DNA of 6,428 bases from Anaerolineales bacterium (lineage in GTDB: Bacteria; Chloroflexota; Anaerolineae; Anaerolineales; E44-bin32), in contig DAOVFE010000107.1 in NCBI GenBank assembly GCA_030673085.1, forward strand, positions 1-6,428, read 5' to 3'. Below the pieces are notes generated by a model. The model was not told the DNA's origin and did no database searches. It was given only the letters and a program-made list of their open reading frames with translations. Shown piece after piece: positions 5,269-6,428 of this stretch; position 1 is the first letter of the stretch, and each line of letters starts with the position of its first letter. Both the position numbers and the translations under genes were made by a program.

Positions 5269-6428
5269 ATGAACATCAAGCCCGTACCCCATAAAACGCT
5301 TGCTGATGCGGCTGCCGGCAAAATAGCGGCCTTCATTCTAGATAAGAAACTGAAGCCGGGAGACCGGCTGCCACCTGAACGCGACCTTATGAAGCAATTG
5401 GGGGTCAGCCGTTCAACCCTGCGTGAAGCGCTGAAGGTGCTAGCCGAAAGTCAGCTAATCGAAGCTCGTCCGGGCGTTGGCTGGTTCGCCTGTGCCGTCA
5501 ATGAGAAAAATCTGGCCAAGGCGCATATATTGGCTCAAGGCGAAAGAGAGCCTCCATCTTCAAAACCGTCATCCAGCGCAGTCAAATTTCCATCTGGCAT
5601 GCGCCGATTGCCGGTCAGCCCCGAAAAACCGCTGTATATCCCCAATTTGAGCACCGATCGCCTGGGGACCTTCAATTTCATATCCTGGTGGGACCGTGAG
5701 AAGGTAAAAAACGCAAAAGTCTTGGTTGTTGGCGCAGGAGCCCTAGGCAATGAGGTCATCAAGAATTTCGCGCTAATGGGGGTGGGAAATATCTTTATTA
5801 TCGACTTTGATACTATCGAAGCAGCCAATTTGAGCCGCTCGGTTCTATTTCGTGAATGTGATTCTTCCAGGAATAAGGCTGAAGTTGCCGCAGCTCGCGC
5901 TAAAGAGATCAATCCGGACATTCATGTGCAATATCTTCACGGCGACGTGACCACCCAAATAGGATTAGGTGTTATACGCCGTATGGACGTTATCCTCGGC
6001 TGTCTTGACAGTCGTGAAGCCCGATTAGCCGTCAACCGTTTTGCCTATTGGATGAATAAGCCCTGGGTCGATGGCGCCATTCAGGAACTGCTGGGGCTTG
6101 TTCGCGTATTCATTCCCGGAAAGGGCGCCTGCTTCGAGTGCTCACTTACCGAGCAAGCCAGGCGCGATCTTTCTATACGCTATTCTTGTCCGCTGCTGGC
6201 GCGTGAAAATATCCTGCGCGGGAAGGTGCCAACCACCCCAACTATCGCATCGATCATCGGCGCCATGCAATGCCAGGAAGCGCTTAAAATCATCCACGCC
6301 ATTCCAGTCGATGCGGGAAAGGTAGTGCATTTCAATGGGATAACCAACGAGATGCACACAACTGCCTACCGTGAGCGTGAAGATTGTGAAAGCCATTGGA
6401 TTTATGGCGACGTGATCGAACTCCCGGC
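5269..6428 (+). CDS. GntR winged-helix fused to E1-like (ThiF/UBA) adenylyltransferase, cut by right window edge
   Basis: One uninterrupted frame of 386 codons runs off the window. Residues 9-77 are a FadR-type GntR DNA-binding domain: LKPGDRLPPERDL (28-40), then GVSRSTLREALKVLAESQLI (45-64) and the wing EARPGVGWF. Residues 78-129 form a Ser/Pro-rich linker. From about 130 an E1/ThiF domain follows: ATP loop VVGAGALG (153-160), Asp179 and Asp181, NLSRS (187-191) with the catalytic-type Arg190, Lys203, metal-site Asp247 in CLDSREAR, WVDGAI (266-271), the pair Cys288/Cys291, Cys307 in YSCP, and TPTIASIIGAMQCQEALKI (324-341). A Cys373/His376 tail begins after it. Such domains adenylate the C-terminus of ubiquitin-like or sulfur-carrier proteins. 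ATG 5269 has GGAG (5259-5262) six bases upstream and is the only start after an in-frame stop at 5170. The Met at 111 has no ribosome binding site, so a split gene is unlikely. The fusion is certain at sequence level; its function is inferred. Confidence 0.92.
   Translation, partial: MNIKPVPHKTLADAAAGKIAAFILDKKLKPGDRLPPERDLMKQLGVSRSTLREALKVLAESQLIEARPGVGWFACAVNEKNLAKAHILAQGEREPPSSKPSSSAVKFPSGMRRLPVSPEKPLYIPNLSTDRLGTFNFISWWDREKVKNAKVLVVGAGALGNEVIKNFALMGVGNIFIIDFDTIEAANLSRSVLFRECDSSRNKAEVAAARAKEINPDIHVQYLHGDVTTQIGLGVIRRMDVILGCLDSREARLAVNRFAYWMNKPWVDGAIQELLGLVRVFIPGKGACFECSLTEQARRDLSIRYSCPLLARENILRGKVPTTPTIASIIGAMQCQEALKIIHAIPVDAGKVVHFNGITNEMHTTAYREREDCESHWIYGDVIELP

Noticed and set aside
5599..5601. 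Internal ATG (Met111) as start of a separate E1 gene
   Set aside because: There is no ribosome binding site upstream and no stop separates it from the GntR part, so one fused protein is the simpler reading.
5535..5921. - strand open frame of 128 codons
   Set aside because: It lies wholly inside the + strand GntR-E1 gene, whose motifs are unmistakable, and its product shows no recognisable pattern.
6071..6396. Two overlapping 84-codon frames on opposite strands
   Set aside because: Both are shadows of the E1-domain coding sequence.
1..6428. CRISPR array, insertion sequence, transposase or integrase
   Set aside because: No spaced direct repeats, transposase motifs or terminal inverted repeats with target duplications were seen.

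Overview
The window looks like a chromosomal segment of a bacterium, most plausibly a member of the Chloroflexota. That is an inference from the gene content: small DUF2085, DUF4190 and DUF402 proteins, a single-pass protein with a Cys-Cys-Cys-Gly-Gly membrane segment, and a GGCGGGTT palindrome. No rRNA or other definitive marker is present. Base composition is near 50% GC throughout, with no obvious jump.

Left part (1-2734, + strand): the C-terminal part of a two-domain ABC transporter permease of the ThiP/FbpB type, a 158-base gap with no convincing feature, its ATP-binding subunit with a C-terminal TOBE-like domain, and a DUF402 (FomD/Ntdp-like) gene that overlaps the ATPase stop codon. 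The substrate-binding protein and the permease N-terminus should lie just left of the window.

Middle part (2735-4790, - strand): a convergent junction with a strong hairpin (2812-2852), then three - strand genes for membrane proteins. In transcription order these are a DUF2085 protein, a DUF4190 protein and a 67-residue single-pass protein. The DUF2085 gene is broken by one base at a run of seven A (+ strand T at 4731-4737). The family's Cys-His motif and first membrane segment lie upstream of the first usable start codon of the downstream frame. Between DUF2085 and DUF4190 are about 320 bases holding a perfect 9-bp inverted repeat and a 15-codon reading frame with a good ribosome binding site.

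Right part (4791-6428, + strand): a tRNA-Asn(GTT) gene with a near-consensus promoter that diverges from the DUF2085 promoter. It is followed by about 340 bases with hairpins, a possible gene remnant and a REP-like palindrome. Then comes an open frame running from 5269 off the right edge with no stop codon.

This last gene is the highlight. It encodes a FadR-type GntR winged helix-turn-helix (residues about 9-77) joined by a linker to an E1-like/ThiF adenylyltransferase domain (about 130-365). Its own promoter carries TGGTCCGACC, the core of a FadR-type operator, just downstream of an extended -10. The sequence therefore suggests a self-regulated, DNA-binding ubiquitin-activating-like enzyme. 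Its partners (ubiquitin-like protein, E2, JAB peptidase or sulfur carrier) would be looked for to the right of the window.
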